Source: Pedobacter kyonggii (lineage in GTDB: Bacteria; Bacteroidota; Bacteroidia; Sphingobacteriales; Sphingobacteriaceae). Taken from it: a DNA stretch of 64,000 nucleotides. Under the pieces are notes generated by a model. That model was not told the origin of the DNA. It worked only from the letters and a program-made list of their open reading frames with translations, and did not search any database. Position 1 is the stretch's first letter. The number at the start of each line of letters is the position of its first letter. The stretch covers positions 118,059 through 182,058 of the forward strand of contig NZ_SIXF01000010.1 in NCBI RefSeq assembly GCF_004310665.1. Direction: 5' to 3'. Shown piece by piece: positions 16,962 to 27,493 of this stretch. Position numbers and translations under genes: made by a program.

Positions 16962-19727
16962 TTGAAAAATTACGCTAACAAACACTTAAATCCCTTCTTC
17001 ATCTTTTTTAGTGTCCTCCTTATATATGGCTGTGTCGCAAATAAAGATACGGCAGTAGATCGCAGGTTTCAAAACTTAACGGCAAGGTATAACTATATCT
17101 ACAACTCCAATGTTTTACTAACTGAGTACAATGAGAGCCTATTACAAAGTTATGCCGATAATTATGAAAAAACACTGCCTGTTTATCTCGATCCAGAGCC
17201 ACAGGTAAATCTGGTGCTTACACCAGGGATAGCCAATAAACAGCTCGATGACGTTATTACTAAAGGACAAACTGTTATAAACGATAAAAGTTTTAGTAAT
17301 TATATTGATGATGCCTATATGCTTTTGGGCAAGGCTAATTACTTAAAAGGAAACTATTTTATTGCATCAGAATACTTTGACTATACGGCTAAAACCTATA
17401 ATAACGATTTAAAAACATTCATTATGGCCATGAACTGGAAAGCACGTAGCCAAATGCAATTGAACAATATGGTACTGGCCGATAAAATTCTTGATACCAT
17501 GTTGCGTGCTTCTGACGAGCTGAAGAAAGATCTGGCAGAGCCATTGGCAACTGCTGCTCAAATGCGCATTTATCAGAACCGAAATAAAGAAGCCATCCTG
17601 TTTTTAGAATCAGCAATTGCACTTCCAGCAGAAAAACAGCTTCGTATACGCTGGCGTTTTATCCTTGCGCAGTTGCAAGAAAAAGAAAAGAATCTTCAGG
17701 ATGCCTATGCCAATTTCACCAAAGTAGAAAAAAGCAACGCCCCTTTTGAAATGTATTTTCATGCCAATTTAAACCGCATTAAACTACGTGCACTGTTAAG
17801 CGGCGTAAAACTGAACAAGGAAGAACAGCTTTTAGCATTACTTAAAGACGATAAAAACTTCGACTATACCGATCAGATTTATTATCAGGTTGGAGAGCTC
17901 TTTTCTGCTGAAGGAAACTTTGTAAAAGCTGAAGAAAATTACCACAAATCAGTTGCAAAAAGTACAAGGAACCAGAACCAAAAGGCACTCTCCTATTTAA
18001 GAATAGCAGATTTAAACTTTAAAGAGTTTAACAACTACATTAAAGCAAAGTTGTATTACGATAGTACAGTAATGATTTTGCCCAAAAACTTTCCTGATTA
18101 TGATAATATTGTTAAAAAAGCCGATAACCTGAAATATTTGACCGATAGGTACACCATTATTTCAAAGGAAGATACTGCCCAGGCCATAGCTAAAATTCCT
18201 GCTGGCGAGCGTGAGGCTAAGGTTAAAGCTTATTTAACACCGAAGATTGAGGTGAGCAATACCGGAGGGGTAATTAGTAACCAGTATTTAAACGACCCAG
18301 ATTTTCCCAATCAATCGTTAAATGCTTCGAATAAAATTGCCGGAAATACCTTTTATTTTAACAATAATGCAGCAATAAGCAATGGCTTTGGCGATTTCAA
18401 AAAACGTTGGGGCAACCGGCAATTGGAAGATAACTGGAGACAAAGCACCAAGTCTTCTGCTCAGGAAACCAATCAGGTTTTGGCAGGTGGGAATGTAGCT
18501 ACCGGAATCACACCTGCAAATGGAGAAACGAACCAAGCGGCTGTAGACCAAACCACATTAGAAAAACAGTTTTTGGACGGTTTGCCAACCACTCCGGCTC
18601 TATTGGCTACCTCCGATCAAAAAATCATTGATGCTTATTTCGAAATCGCCAGCTTTTATCAACAAGAGCTGAACGATAAACCTGAAGCAAACAAGATCTA
18701 TCTGGAACTGATTAAAAGGTATCCAGATAACAATCATTTAGCTGCCATTTACTACAGTTTATACCTTAATTATAAAGGTACCGATGAGGTAAAATCAGAT
18801 CAGTATAAACAGTTGGTGCTTACTAAATTCCCGGAATCTAATTTTGCCAAGAACATTTTAGATCCATCCTATTCGGCTAAACAAACTGAAATGGAGAACA
18901 TCGCCATCAACAATTACAATGTCGCCTTTGATGCCTATGCGAAAAAAGATTATGCAAATGTGGTAAAGCAAGCTGACGATAACATCACTGCTTTCCCCAA
19001 TAATGATCTGGCACCCCAATATGCCTATTTAAAAGCAATTGCTATTGGCCGTACAGCAAAGGTTGATCCCCTGCTTACCGAATTTAACCAGATTACCACA
19101 CTTTATCCAAACGATAAAATTATTACACCATTGGTACGCGATCATTTAAAATACATTGAAGCAAACCTCGAGGAATTTAAACAAAGGCCAGTTGCTCTTG
19201 TCGATTTTGATGCCAATGCGCCGCGTTTTATGAGCCAGGCTACGCCAATTGCTGTTCCAACAAAACCTTTGGTAACAGATAATGCCACTTTAAAAACAGC
19301 AGAACCTGCTTCTGTAGCTAAACCTGTTGAGGTTAAGCCTGCCGATCCTACCAAACCGGCCAGCATTTTCAGCGCAGCTAAATCAGAAGAATACTATTAT
19401 GTAATAGATGTTGCCGATGTAACCTTAACATTAAGTTCATCGCGTTTTGGGATAGGGCAATTTAACCGCGGTAATTATCCTGATAATGATTTGGAACATA
19501 AATTGGTAGAGTTAGATAATGATCAGCTAATTTACATTACAAGTTTTATCGATCTTGAAGATGCGAAAATTTATGAATCGAGCATTATAGGCCAGTTAAA
19601 GAACATTATGAAGGTTCCGACCAACTTATATAAAGGTTTTATCATCAGTAAAGAAAACTTCGAAAAGCTAACAGACCGTTCGCGTATCAACGAATATCTG
19701 GAGTTTTTAAAAGACAATTACAAATAA
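16962..19727 (+). CDS. SprE/PorW-like type IX secretion lipoprotein with TPRs
   Basis: The frame is open from 16893 (TTG), but a TTG at 16962 gives MKNYANKHLN followed by a hydrophobic stretch ending in the lipobox IYGC, a proper lipoprotein signal, and a TAACTTTG box at 16873-16880 would place the transcript start near 16885. The mature protein (about 900 residues) opens with DRRFQNLTARYNYIYN and DNYEKTLPVYLDPEP, features of SprE/PorW, and carries repeated TPR-like helices, a low-complexity Pro/Thr/Lys/Ala linker near 790-840, and a C-terminal domain with RFGIGQFNRGNYP and FIDLEDAKIYESSI. SprE/PorW is an outer-membrane-associated component of type IX secretion, working with GldK/GldN. Name by recognition, not by search. 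Confidence 0.75.
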   Translation: MKNYANKHLNPFFIFFSVLLIYGCVANKDTAVDRRFQNLTARYNYIYNSNVLLTEYNESLLQSYADNYEKTLPVYLDPEPQVNLVLTPGIANKQLDDVITKGQTVINDKSFSNYIDDAYMLLGKANYLKGNYFIASEYFDYTAKTYNNDLKTFIMAMNWKARSQMQLNNMVLADKILDTMLRASDELKKDLAEPLATAAQMRIYQNRNKEAILFLESAIALPAEKQLRIRWRFILAQLQEKEKNLQDAYANFTKVEKSNAPFEMYFHANLNRIKLRALLSGVKLNKEEQLLALLKDDKNFDYTDQIYYQVGELFSAEGNFVKAEENYHKSVAKSTRNQNQKALSYLRIADLNFKEFNNYIKAKLYYDSTVMILPKNFPDYDNIVKKADNLKYLTDRYTIISKEDTAQAIAKIPAGEREAKVKAYLTPKIEVSNTGGVISNQYLNDPDFPNQSLNASNKIAGNTFYFNNNAAISNGFGDFKKRWGNRQLEDNWRQSTKSSAQETNQVLAGGNVATGITPANGETNQAAVDQTTLEKQFLDGLPTTPALLATSDQKIIDAYFEIASFYQQELNDKPEANKIYLELIKRYPDNNHLAAIYYSLYLNYKGTDEVKSDQYKQLVLTKFPESNFAKNILDPSYSAKQTEMENIAINNYNVAFDAYAKKDYANVVKQADDNITAFPNNDLAPQYAYLKAIAIGRTAKVDPLLTEFNQITTLYPNDKIITPLVRDHLKYIEANLEEFKQRPVALVDFDANAPRFMSQATPIAVPTKPLVTDNATLKTAEPASVAKPVEVKPADPTKPASIFSAAKSEEYYYVIDVADVTLTLSSSRFGIGQFNRGNYPDNDLEHKLVELDNDQLIYITSFIDLEDAKIYESSIIGQLKNIMKVPTNLYKGFIISKENFEKLTDRSRINEYLEFLKDNYK

Positions 19728-19832
19728 GGAACATGGTTTAAGCGAGTAGCGAAAAACCTATTCTATAAAAAATTAATAAATTTGCATCCAAAATCTTCTA
19801 TGCTGGAGATTGATGGAAAATAACAATACAAA

Positions 19833-22052
19833 ATGAATAAGTCTCTTTCTGCACAAGAAACAAAAAGATATAGTTTAGTCATCTGGAAAATACTGATCGG
19901 GGGAATAGCCCTTTTTGCGATTTTCATTTCGATGATCGGTTTGGGCCTTTTTGGTGCCCTACCATCTTTCAGGGATATCGAACACCCAAAAAGTAATCAG
20001 GCTTCAGAAATTATTGCTGAGGATGGTCGTCCCTTAGGTACTTATTTTGTTCAGAACAGATCGAATGTGACTTATAAAGAAATTTCTGAAAATGTAATTA
20101 ACGGGCTAATTGCAACAGAAGATACCCGCTTTAAAGAACACTCAGGCATAGATTTTAAGCGTACCTTCACCATTATCGGTTACAATTTAATCGGCAAAAA
20201 ACAAGGTGCAAGTACCATTACACAACAATTAGCTAAAAATCTTTTCCCAAGAGAATCGAACCTAAATTTTTTCTCCCTGGTGTTAACCAAGTTTAAAGAG
20301 TGGATTGTTGCCGTTAAATTAGAGCGCAACTATACCAAAGAGGAAATTATTACCATGTATTTAAATACGGTCGATTTTGGTAACCAGGCTTATGGTATTA
20401 AATCAGCAGCCAGGGTTTATTTCAATACCACTCCTGATAAATTAACCTTAACACAGGCAGCAACCTTAGTAGGCATGCAAAAAGGGATAACTATGTATTC
20501 GCCAACGCGTCATCCTGAGCGCTCGAGAGACCGTAGAAATACCGTAATGGCTATGATGCTTAAATCTGAGCTGCTAACCCAACAGGAATTTGATGAGCAA
20601 AAAGAGAAACCCTTAAACCTACATTTTAATGCAGCAACCGTTAACGACGGTATTGCACCATATTTCCGCTCGGTATTGAAAAATGATATTAAAAATATTT
20701 TTCAGGAGCAATCGATTACCAAACCTGATGGGACACCTTACGATTTAGACCGCGATGGTTTGAAAATTTATACCACATTGAATTATGATATGCAGGTATA
20801 TGCCGAAGAAGCGCAAAAAGAATATATGAAAGTGCTACAGGCGCAGTTTATCGCCAGCTGGAAAGGCAGAAACCCATTTAAGGATAAAACTTTACAGATT
20901 GAACAGGGTATTAAACGCTCTGACCGTTATAAATCGTTAAAACTGGAAGGTAAATCGGATGATGAGATTAAGGCTGATTTCAACACCAAAACAGAAATGA
21001 GCATTTTTACCTGGAAGGGTAATATTGATACGGTGATGAAACCAATTGACTCTGTACGTTATTACAAAATGTTGTTGCGCAATGCCATGATGACGATGGA
21101 CCCGACTAACGGACATGTAAAAGCGTGGGTTGGCGGAATTAACTACGAGCATTTTAAATACGACCAGGTTAAAATGGGAACCAGGCAGGTAGGCTCAACT
21201 GCTAAGCCGTTTACCTATGCTGTTGCGATCGAAAATGGTTATTCTCCATGTTACACTGTACCAAACGTTCCGGTAACCATTGACGGTTATGGAGAGCCAT
21301 GGACACCAAGAAATTCAGGGAAACCACTACCGGGCAGCATTACTTTACAAAAAGCACTGGCTTACTCGCAAAACTTTGTTACCGCTTATTTAATGAAACA
21401 GGTTGGTCCTGTGGCGGTATCTACATTAGCCACGAAAATGGGGATTCCTAATGTTCCGGCATTTCCATCGATTTGTTTAGGGACATTCGATTCGTCAATT
21501 TATAATATGGTTGGGGCTTATGGCGCTTTTGCAAATAAAGGAACCTATACCAAGCCGATTTATTTGTTAAGAATTGAAGATAAAAATGGTGTGGTATTAT
21601 TTTCTCAAAAGGAAATACCAAAGCCGATTATGAGCGAGGAGGTTGCTTATGTAATGACCCGAATGCTTAAAGGTGTAGTAACCAACGGAACTGGGTCGAG
21701 GTTGAATTATAAATACAAAGTAAATGCACCCATAGGGGCTAAAACAGGTACTACTCAAAATAACTCTGACGGTTGGTTTATGGCCATTACCCCGCAATTG
21801 GTAACCGGTATCTGGACAGGTTGCGAAGATAGGGCATTCCACTTTATCAGTACCAACCAGGGTGAAGGTGCCAATACCGCTTTGCCTATTTTTGCAGGTT
21901 TTATCAAAAGAGTATATGCCAATCCGGCCTTAAAAATTAGTCATGCTGATTTTGAAGCGCCAAAATCTGGTGTTTCGATTACCTACGATTGCAACCAATA
22001 CCAGCAGCAGGAAGAAGGTGCAACCGAATTAGATGAAAAGTTGGGTTTCTAA
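19833..22052 (+). CDS. bifunctional penicillin-binding protein 1A
   Basis: This enzyme polymerises lipid II and crosslinks peptidoglycan. The 739-residue protein has one N-terminal helix (about 17-40), a GT51 domain with ATEDTRF (catalytic Glu96) and QGASTITQQLAKNLF (124-138), and a transpeptidase domain with SxxK at Ser455-Lys458, SQN at 512-514 and KTGT at 637-640. All key motifs are intact. Length is typical for class A PBPs. It follows the SprE/PorW-like gene by about 105 bp in the same direction. Confidence 0.95.
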   Translation: MNKSLSAQETKRYSLVIWKILIGGIALFAIFISMIGLGLFGALPSFRDIEHPKSNQASEIIAEDGRPLGTYFVQNRSNVTYKEISENVINGLIATEDTRFKEHSGIDFKRTFTIIGYNLIGKKQGASTITQQLAKNLFPRESNLNFFSLVLTKFKEWIVAVKLERNYTKEEIITMYLNTVDFGNQAYGIKSAARVYFNTTPDKLTLTQAATLVGMQKGITMYSPTRHPERSRDRRNTVMAMMLKSELLTQQEFDEQKEKPLNLHFNAATVNDGIAPYFRSVLKNDIKNIFQEQSITKPDGTPYDLDRDGLKIYTTLNYDMQVYAEEAQKEYMKVLQAQFIASWKGRNPFKDKTLQIEQGIKRSDRYKSLKLEGKSDDEIKADFNTKTEMSIFTWKGNIDTVMKPIDSVRYYKMLLRNAMMTMDPTNGHVKAWVGGINYEHFKYDQVKMGTRQVGSTAKPFTYAVAIENGYSPCYTVPNVPVTIDGYGEPWTPRNSGKPLPGSITLQKALAYSQNFVTAYLMKQVGPVAVSTLATKMGIPNVPAFPSICLGTFDSSIYNMVGAYGAFANKGTYTKPIYLLRIEDKNGVVLFSQKEIPKPIMSEEVAYVMTRMLKGVVTNGTGSRLNYKYKVNAPIGAKTGTTQNNSDGWFMAITPQLVTGIWTGCEDRAFHFISTNQGEGANTALPIFAGFIKRVYANPALKISHADFEAPKSGVSITYDCNQYQQQEEGATELDEKLGF

Positions 22053-22060
22053 TGCTTTAT

Positions 22061-22162
22061 GGGTTGCGTGAAGGATAGCAGTGGAAATCCTTTTGTGTCG
22101 CCTTTAGCGCAGCCAAAAGGCAACAAAAGATTGTAACGGATAGCCTGACCCTTTGCGCAGCT
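22061..22162. repeat. structured intergenic repeat with GGATAGC ends
   Basis: GGATAGC occurs at 22073-22079 and again at 22138-22144, flanking a long imperfect stem (TTTTGTGTCGCCTTT at 22091-22105 with AAAAGGCAACAAAA at 22115-22128). The element style (GGATAGCAGTGGAAATCC ... GTAACGGATAGCC) is familiar from other Bacteroidetes spacers. It lies between PBP1A and uvrC and contains no ORF. Confidence 0.55.
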
Positions 22163-22233
22163 TAGGGACACGTCCAAATTATAAATTACACTAAATCGAC
22201 GTCCACTTAATCAAAATTATCCCTCTCGAATCC

Positions 22234-22241
22234 TATTTTTG
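22234..22241 (+). promoter_or_regulatory. TAnnTTTG box just before uvrC
   Basis: TATTTTTG ends 6 bp before the uvrC ATG, which would put transcription initiation at or next to the start codon. No matching TTG is seen at the expected -33 distance. Confidence 0.4.
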
Positions 22242-22247
22242 TAAATA

Positions 22248-24050
22248 ATGAGCAGTTTCGACCATAAAACAGCATTAACAGCTATTCCACATAAACCCGG
22301 TGTTTACCAATATTGGGATGCTGATGGAAAGCTCATGTATATTGGAAAGGCGAAAGACCTGCGCAACCGTGTGGGCTCATATTTTAATAGCGACAGAAAC
22401 CAGTTTAATGGCAAAACAAGGGTGCTGGTATCCAAGATCCGTAAAATTACTTTCACTATTGTTGATACGGAAATTGATGCCTGGTTGCTCGAAAATAGCT
22501 TAATTAAAAAACATCAGCCAAAATTTAACATCAACCTAAAGGACGACAAAACCTATCCCTGGATTATTGTTAAAAACGAGAATTATCCCCGGATCTATTG
22601 GACAAGGAAGGTGATTAAAGATGGTTCTACCTATTTCGGTCCTTATGGCTCGATAGGCATGATGCATACTATTTTGGATCTGATTAAAGAAACCTATCCC
22701 CTTCGTACCTGTAGTTTACCCTTAACGGAGAAAAATATAGCTGAAGGGAAATTTAAAGTTTGCCTGGAATATCAAATTGGCAACTGTAAAGGTCCTTGTC
22801 AGAATTACCAGACCGAAACGGACTACGATAAAAATATAGGTGAGATTAAAGAAATCCTGAATGGCAAAATCGGAAATGTAATCCGGGATGTTAAAGGAAT
22901 TATTAAATCGGCATCAGAAAACCTGAACTTCGAACTGGCGCATCAATATGCAAGGAGATTAGAAGTACTGGAAAAATACCAAAGCAAATCTACTGTGGTA
23001 AATAGCGCCATTACCAATGTTGATGTAGTCAGCATTGCATCAGATGAACGCTATGCGTTTGTTAATTACCTGAAGGTGATGAACGGAACGATTATCCAGA
23101 CGCAGACCATCGAAGTTAAAAAGCAATTAGATGAGAGTGATGATGAGATTTTAACATTGGCGATGTTAGAGTTCAGAACGAAGTTCAGCAGCACCTCCAA
23201 AGAGATTATTGTTCCTTTTGAGCCGTCGTTAGAAGATGAAAGTTTAAAGTTCACTGTGCCTAAGCTTGGCGAGAAGAAAAAACTCCTGGAACTTTCGCAA
23301 AAGAATGTTTTGTTCTTCAAAAAAGAGAAACTTAATCAATACGAAAAATTAAATCCCGATTTGCGCACTGATCGTATTTTAACGACCATGCAGAAAGATC
23401 TGCGTTTAACCCAGCTTCCCAAACACATAGAATGTTTTGATAACTCTAACTTTCAGGGAAAATATCCAGTTTCGGCGATAGTTGTTTTTAAAGATGCAAA
23501 ACCATCGAAAAAAGACTACCGCCATTTTAATGTGAAAACGGTCGAGGGTCCAAACGATTTCGCTACTATGGAAGAAGCCGTTTTCCGCCGTTACAGGAGG
23601 ATGTTGGATGAAAACCAGACATTACCCCAACTTATCATCATTGATGGTGGTAAAGGGCAGCTTTCGTCGGCTGTGAAGAGTTTAAAGTTATTGGGCATAG
23701 AGAATAAAGTTACTGTAATTGGTATTGCTAAACGTTTGGAAGAACTCTTCTATCCTGGCGATTCCTATCCACTGTATCTGGATAAAAAATCGGAAACCTT
23801 AAAAGTGATCCAACAGCTACGTGATGAAGCCCACCGCTTTGGGATTACCTTCCACCGCAAGAAACGCGATCAAGGGACGCTTAAAACTGAACTTGAACAG
23901 ATTGAAGGTATCGGCAAAACTACCGCAGATAAACTGCTAACCCATTTTAAATCGGTTAAAAAAATTAAAGAGGCTACCGAAAAAGAACTGGCAGAAGTGC
24001 TGAATAAAAAACAGATGATTACCCTTCAGGCTTATTTTAACCAGGAATAA
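22248..24050 (+). CDS. uvrC: UvrABC system protein C
   Basis: UvrC makes both incisions in nucleotide excision repair. The 600-residue protein has the N-terminal GIY-YIG nuclease domain (GVYQYWD ... LMYIGKAKDLRNRV, about 18-42), the four-Cys region (LRTCSLP, KVCLEYQIGNCKGPC), the UvrB-interacting region near 205-240, the RNase H-like domain with HIECFDNSNFQG, and a C-terminal helix-hairpin-helix (LEQIEGIGKTTADKLL). Length is normal. The start has a promoter-like box only 6 bp upstream. Confidence 0.97.
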   Translation: MSSFDHKTALTAIPHKPGVYQYWDADGKLMYIGKAKDLRNRVGSYFNSDRNQFNGKTRVLVSKIRKITFTIVDTEIDAWLLENSLIKKHQPKFNINLKDDKTYPWIIVKNENYPRIYWTRKVIKDGSTYFGPYGSIGMMHTILDLIKETYPLRTCSLPLTEKNIAEGKFKVCLEYQIGNCKGPCQNYQTETDYDKNIGEIKEILNGKIGNVIRDVKGIIKSASENLNFELAHQYARRLEVLEKYQSKSTVVNSAITNVDVVSIASDERYAFVNYLKVMNGTIIQTQTIEVKKQLDESDDEILTLAMLEFRTKFSSTSKEIIVPFEPSLEDESLKFTVPKLGEKKKLLELSQKNVLFFKKEKLNQYEKLNPDLRTDRILTTMQKDLRLTQLPKHIECFDNSNFQGKYPVSAIVVFKDAKPSKKDYRHFNVKTVEGPNDFATMEEAVFRRYRRMLDENQTLPQLIIIDGGKGQLSSAVKSLKLLGIENKVTVIGIAKRLEELFYPGDSYPLYLDKKSETLKVIQQLRDEAHRFGITFHRKKRDQGTLKTELEQIEGIGKTTADKLLTHFKSVKKIKEATEKELAEVLNKKQMITLQAYFNQE

Positions 24051-24113
24051 CACTTTTAAGAGGAATCAAAGAAGGAGTTCCTTGAAACACCACGGCCAAA
24101 ATGACGATATAGC

Positions 24114-24148
24114 AAAAAAGGCTCCGATTTATTATCGAAGCCTTTTAA
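24114..24148. terminator. bidirectional terminator between uvrC and gldN
   Basis: AAAAAAGGCTCCGAT and ATCGAAGCCTTTT form a stem (arms about 24115-24128 and 24134-24147) with A and T runs on both sides. It lies between the convergent uvrC and gldN stop codons and probably ends the gld operon transcript. Confidence 0.8.
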
Positions 24149-24153
24149 TAAGG

Positions 24154-25068
24154 TTAGTATTCCCAAAGACCTTGTTCGTAATCAAGAACAGATTTTTTAA
24201 TCCTTTCTGATTCGTACAACCTTTCTCTAGGATTGGCAATAATATCTCTGATTTTATTGTCTCCAGGATTTGACTCTTTAACAATATAGCTATTGAATAA
24301 GCGACGGATAAAGAAATCATCGAAACTCAGTGAAGAAGCATCATTATTGGTATTAATCAAACGTTTCTTCGTTAAAATCTCCCTAGCCTCCGGATAGTAC
24401 ACCCAAAATACTGGCTGCCATTGTTTAGAAACCTCATTGTATTTTAATGGTGCAATACCTACAATACGCGGTTCGAAAACAGAACGCTTGGTATCGAAAA
24501 TCCAGTCTTCTTTAATTCTGAATTTCAGAAATAGCTCCGGGTTAAAATCATTAACTACAGTAGTAACCGTTCCGGTTTTGTTATTCGAAACCTCTGCTGT
24601 TCCTAAAGCCGATTTGGAAGCAGAATCTGCCGACATTGGGTTGAGAAAAGCATCATCTTCGTTCAACGCACTATCAATTGGTGAATACGCTGTTAGTTCA
24701 TCTTTCTTAATTGCGGCAATCAATACATCAATTAGACGAGATTTTGGCGATTTTAAGGCTGAATTAACCGTATCACGTAAGTCAATTTCTCTCCAGATCC
24801 GTTTTGCATAAAAAACATCCTCTTCTCTTACATCTGCCAAAGGAACCATTTCAGTACTATCAATGTCCTTACGGGCATAGAAACCATCTTTAGGTGGTAC
24901 CTTAAGTTTCTTTTTAGCTGTTTTAACAGGGGCTTTAACCGTATCTGCCACAGTGGGTGCGGCAACTACTGGTGCAGCTTTCTTTGGTGCTAACTTGGTT
25001 GGTTTTTTTTGTGCAAAAGCAAACGAGGTTAACAAAACTAAAATAGCAATACTTAAAATCCTTTTCAT
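24154..25068 (-). CDS. gldN: type IX secretion protein GldN
   Basis: GldN is periplasmic and forms a ring with GldK under the outer membrane in type IX secretion. The 304-residue protein has a signal peptide (cleavage after about residue 19, FAFA|QK), a low-complexity Lys/Pro/Ala/Val linker to about residue 55, then the conserved KDIDSTEMVPLADVREEDV and KRIWREIDLRD segments and a C-terminal DDFFIRRLFNSYIVKESN motif. It is the last gene of hemD-gldKLMN on the minus strand, 7 bp after gldM. Confidence 0.95.
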   Translation of the reverse strand: MKRILSIAILVLLTSFAFAQKKPTKLAPKKAAPVVAAPTVADTVKAPVKTAKKKLKVPPKDGFYARKDIDSTEMVPLADVREEDVFYAKRIWREIDLRDTVNSALKSPKSRLIDVLIAAIKKDELTAYSPIDSALNEDDAFLNPMSADSASKSALGTAEVSNNKTGTVTTVVNDFNPELFLKFRIKEDWIFDTKRSVFEPRIVGIAPLKYNEVSKQWQPVFWVYYPEAREILTKKRLINTNNDASSLSFDDFFIRRLFNSYIVKESNPGDNKIRDIIANPRERLYESERIKKSVLDYEQGLWEY

Positions 25069-25075
25069 CTTCTTT

Positions 25076-26608
25076 TTATTTTACGCTAAACGCTAATGAA
25101 GGCAAAATTCTTTGACGACCATCTGGCCCTACAGAAACAATATCTTCAAAAAACACCCTTGTACCAGGCGTAATTGAGTTTATTGCACCCTTAACCGCAC
25201 CTGCGAAACTTCCACCACTACCAGAAATGGTAACTGCATCAGAACGCGGTTTTATAATTGTTAACTTATAACGTTGTATTTTAAACTTAACATCGAAAGG
25301 AAAATCATCCAGATCTGCTTCAATTTCAGTTTCGCTTTTTAGCTGTACTGAAGCTACATCACCTCCAGCGCGGCCGCCAACCTTAGCTACCGGAGCAGGA
25401 ATAGCTTTAACCCTGAATTTTTGTGAGCCTAAGCTAACCGTTTTACCAGCGTTATTTGCGGATACATTAATAGATACTTCCTGACCAACCATGCTTCCCG
25501 GAACGTTAACATTATAGTTTCCGTTACCACCAGACATTGAACCTCCTGAAATGGATGCACGAACACTTTCTAGTGGGAAACCTGCAGCCGATACCGTAAA
25601 TGGATTAGCAATACCTGCATAAATTACATTCAGTTTTGTTGAAGAAACAGATGCAGATGGTTTCGCTACCTGATAAGTTTGTGGTTGGGTTTTGTATTCT
25701 TTTACCTGACCATCGGTTTGGCGAACACGAACCGTACCAACCCATGTAAACTGGCCAACACTACTTGTACCACCGCTATAAGTTCCCTTACCATCTTTAA
25801 CAGATAATTTACTTCCATTAACGGTAATATCAGGAGTTGACCGCGAATCGCTGGCTGTTAAAAATACTTCAGCAGTATAAGGTTGTCCCTGGATTACATA
25901 AGAAGTTGGCGCTACCGCAACTGCCGCAAACTGATCCAAATTAACTTGTGCTTTATCCATATTCCCGAACAATTTCTTAACTACTTCTGCTTCAGCGTTT
26001 TTGGTGTCTGTCTGCAGTTTGGTTAAAATCGTCATTGCAGCAGTTAATGGTGTTCCCTCACCAAAATATGTTTCCTGCCAGTTTCCTTTTCTTTTTCTTG
26101 CAGGATCTTTAGCTTCGAGAGAGAATGAAACATTCGCTCTGTCAGCCGGGTCTAACAAAGAGATTAATTTTTCGCGCGTGGCATTAATTCTCTTTTTCAA
26201 CTCATCTGCTTTCTTTTGATTGATCATGATATCCTGTGCAATATCCTGATTTGATCTATTTACCAAATCGTCAGTTTCCGGATCAATTCCATCACCTGCC
26301 TGGGTAAATTCTTTCTTAATGCTTTCAATATAATTATTCAAATCATCAGCGGCCTTCTGTGCCTGTTTTGCCTTATCGTAAATTGGCTGTGCACGGGCTG
26401 GCTCTTCTTTCAACTTCGAGTTTTCGAAGGCAGAAAATAACTGATTAATACTTGTATTTACATTGTTTTTAGAAGTATCCAAACTATCGTTGATATTTTT
26501 GAATGCATCTAAAATGGTATCTGATACGTTTAAGGCGAGCATAGCCAACAATACCAAATACATGATATTGATCATCCGCTGCCTTGTTGTTTCTTTTCCG
26601 CCTGCCAT
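25076..26608 (-). CDS. gldM: type IX secretion / gliding motor protein GldM
   Basis: GldM couples the inner-membrane motor to the periplasmic parts of the type IX system. The 510-residue protein begins with a short cytoplasmic tail and one membrane helix (NIMYLVLLAMLALNVS, about 13-29), then a helical region with NxxI repeats to about residue 220 and several Ig-like beta domains to the C-terminus, including YVIQGQPYTAEVF and VIYAGIANPFTVSA. Length matches GldM/PorM. It lies between gldL and gldN. Confidence 0.96.
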   Translation of the reverse strand: MAGGKETTRQRMINIMYLVLLAMLALNVSDTILDAFKNINDSLDTSKNNVNTSINQLFSAFENSKLKEEPARAQPIYDKAKQAQKAADDLNNYIESIKKEFTQAGDGIDPETDDLVNRSNQDIAQDIMINQKKADELKKRINATREKLISLLDPADRANVSFSLEAKDPARKRKGNWQETYFGEGTPLTAAMTILTKLQTDTKNAEAEVVKKLFGNMDKAQVNLDQFAAVAVAPTSYVIQGQPYTAEVFLTASDSRSTPDITVNGSKLSVKDGKGTYSGGTSSVGQFTWVGTVRVRQTDGQVKEYKTQPQTYQVAKPSASVSSTKLNVIYAGIANPFTVSAAGFPLESVRASISGGSMSGGNGNYNVNVPGSMVGQEVSINVSANNAGKTVSLGSQKFRVKAIPAPVAKVGGRAGGDVASVQLKSETEIEADLDDFPFDVKFKIQRYKLTIIKPRSDAVTISGSGGSFAGAVKGAINSITPGTRVFFEDIVSVGPDGRQRILPSLAFSVK

Positions 26609-26650
26609 GTTTGATGTAGCTTTTCCTTTAAAAATTAAAAACTAAACAAA

Positions 26651-27454
26651 TTATACACGTGGACCATTCATAGCCGATAACATATTGCCATAAATTGCAT
26701 TAAGCGATGATAGGTTTTTAGCCAACTTATTCACCTCTTCTTTAAACTGTTTCGAATCTTCCATCGATTCGTTAAAGTTCTGCATGGTTAATGATAAGTT
26801 TGAATAGAATTTATTCATCGATTTTAGGTGCGCGCTAGAATCTTGCAATTCTAATTCATACACTGCATTTAAAGCTGATAAATTTTTAGCCAAATTGTTA
26901 ACCTGATCGTGGTAAGCCTGAGAATCTACTGTGCTCTCGCCCATTGCTTTCAAATTAGCGGTGGCTTTATCGAAAGATGCACTTAAATTATCGAAACCAG
27001 CTGAAGCTGTTTTAATTTTACCGGTAAATTCGTTGGTTGCGGTAGATGCATCTGCAACATTAGAAATAGTTGCCACTTTATCACCAAAAGTACGTAAACC
27101 AGAACCTAGGCTTTCAATCAATTCAGGACCGATTTTAGCATCTGATAACATTTTATCTAAAGCTGCGGTGTTCGACGCTGTTGCTGCAACTGGCCTGGCT
27201 GATGCCGTTGGTAATTCTCCTTTAAAATCTGCTTTTAATTCAGGGTAAACTCTTTCCCAAGCTGGTTCTGGCTCTGGTGGAAAGAATCCTGTTAAAAAGA
27301 ATAAAAATGCCTCTACACCAAGACCAAGACCGATCATGTAGTTACCCATAATTCCACCAATGTGTAGAATTTTAAATAACGCTCCGATAATTACAATACT
27401 TGCTCCCCATGAAATCGCTACGTGTAACCAGCCTGGTTGTTTCTTTGCTGCCAT
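26651..27454 (-). CDS. gldL: type IX secretion / gliding motor protein GldL
   Basis: GldL forms the inner-membrane motor with GldM. The 267-residue protein has two membrane helices in the first 58 residues (VAISWGASIVIIGALFKI and an LGVEAFLFFLTGFF helix) and a long cytoplasmic helical tail. The tail contains an internal near-repeat, LAKNLSALNAVY at 188-199 and LAKNLSSLNAIY at 244-255, 56 residues apart. A conserved Glu in the second helix (GVEAF) may carry the proton path. It sits between gldK and gldM. Confidence 0.95.
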   Translation of the reverse strand: MAAKKQPGWLHVAISWGASIVIIGALFKILHIGGIMGNYMIGLGLGVEAFLFFLTGFFPPEPEPAWERVYPELKADFKGELPTASARPVAATASNTAALDKMLSDAKIGPELIESLGSGLRTFGDKVATISNVADASTATNEFTGKIKTASAGFDNLSASFDKATANLKAMGESTVDSQAYHDQVNNLAKNLSALNAVYELELQDSSAHLKSMNKFYSNLSLTMQNFNESMEDSKQFKEEVNKLAKNLSSLNAIYGNMLSAMNGPRV

Positions 27455-27493
27455 AAAATTTTGATGTTTTTCTTTAGTTTTTAGTTTGTTTGG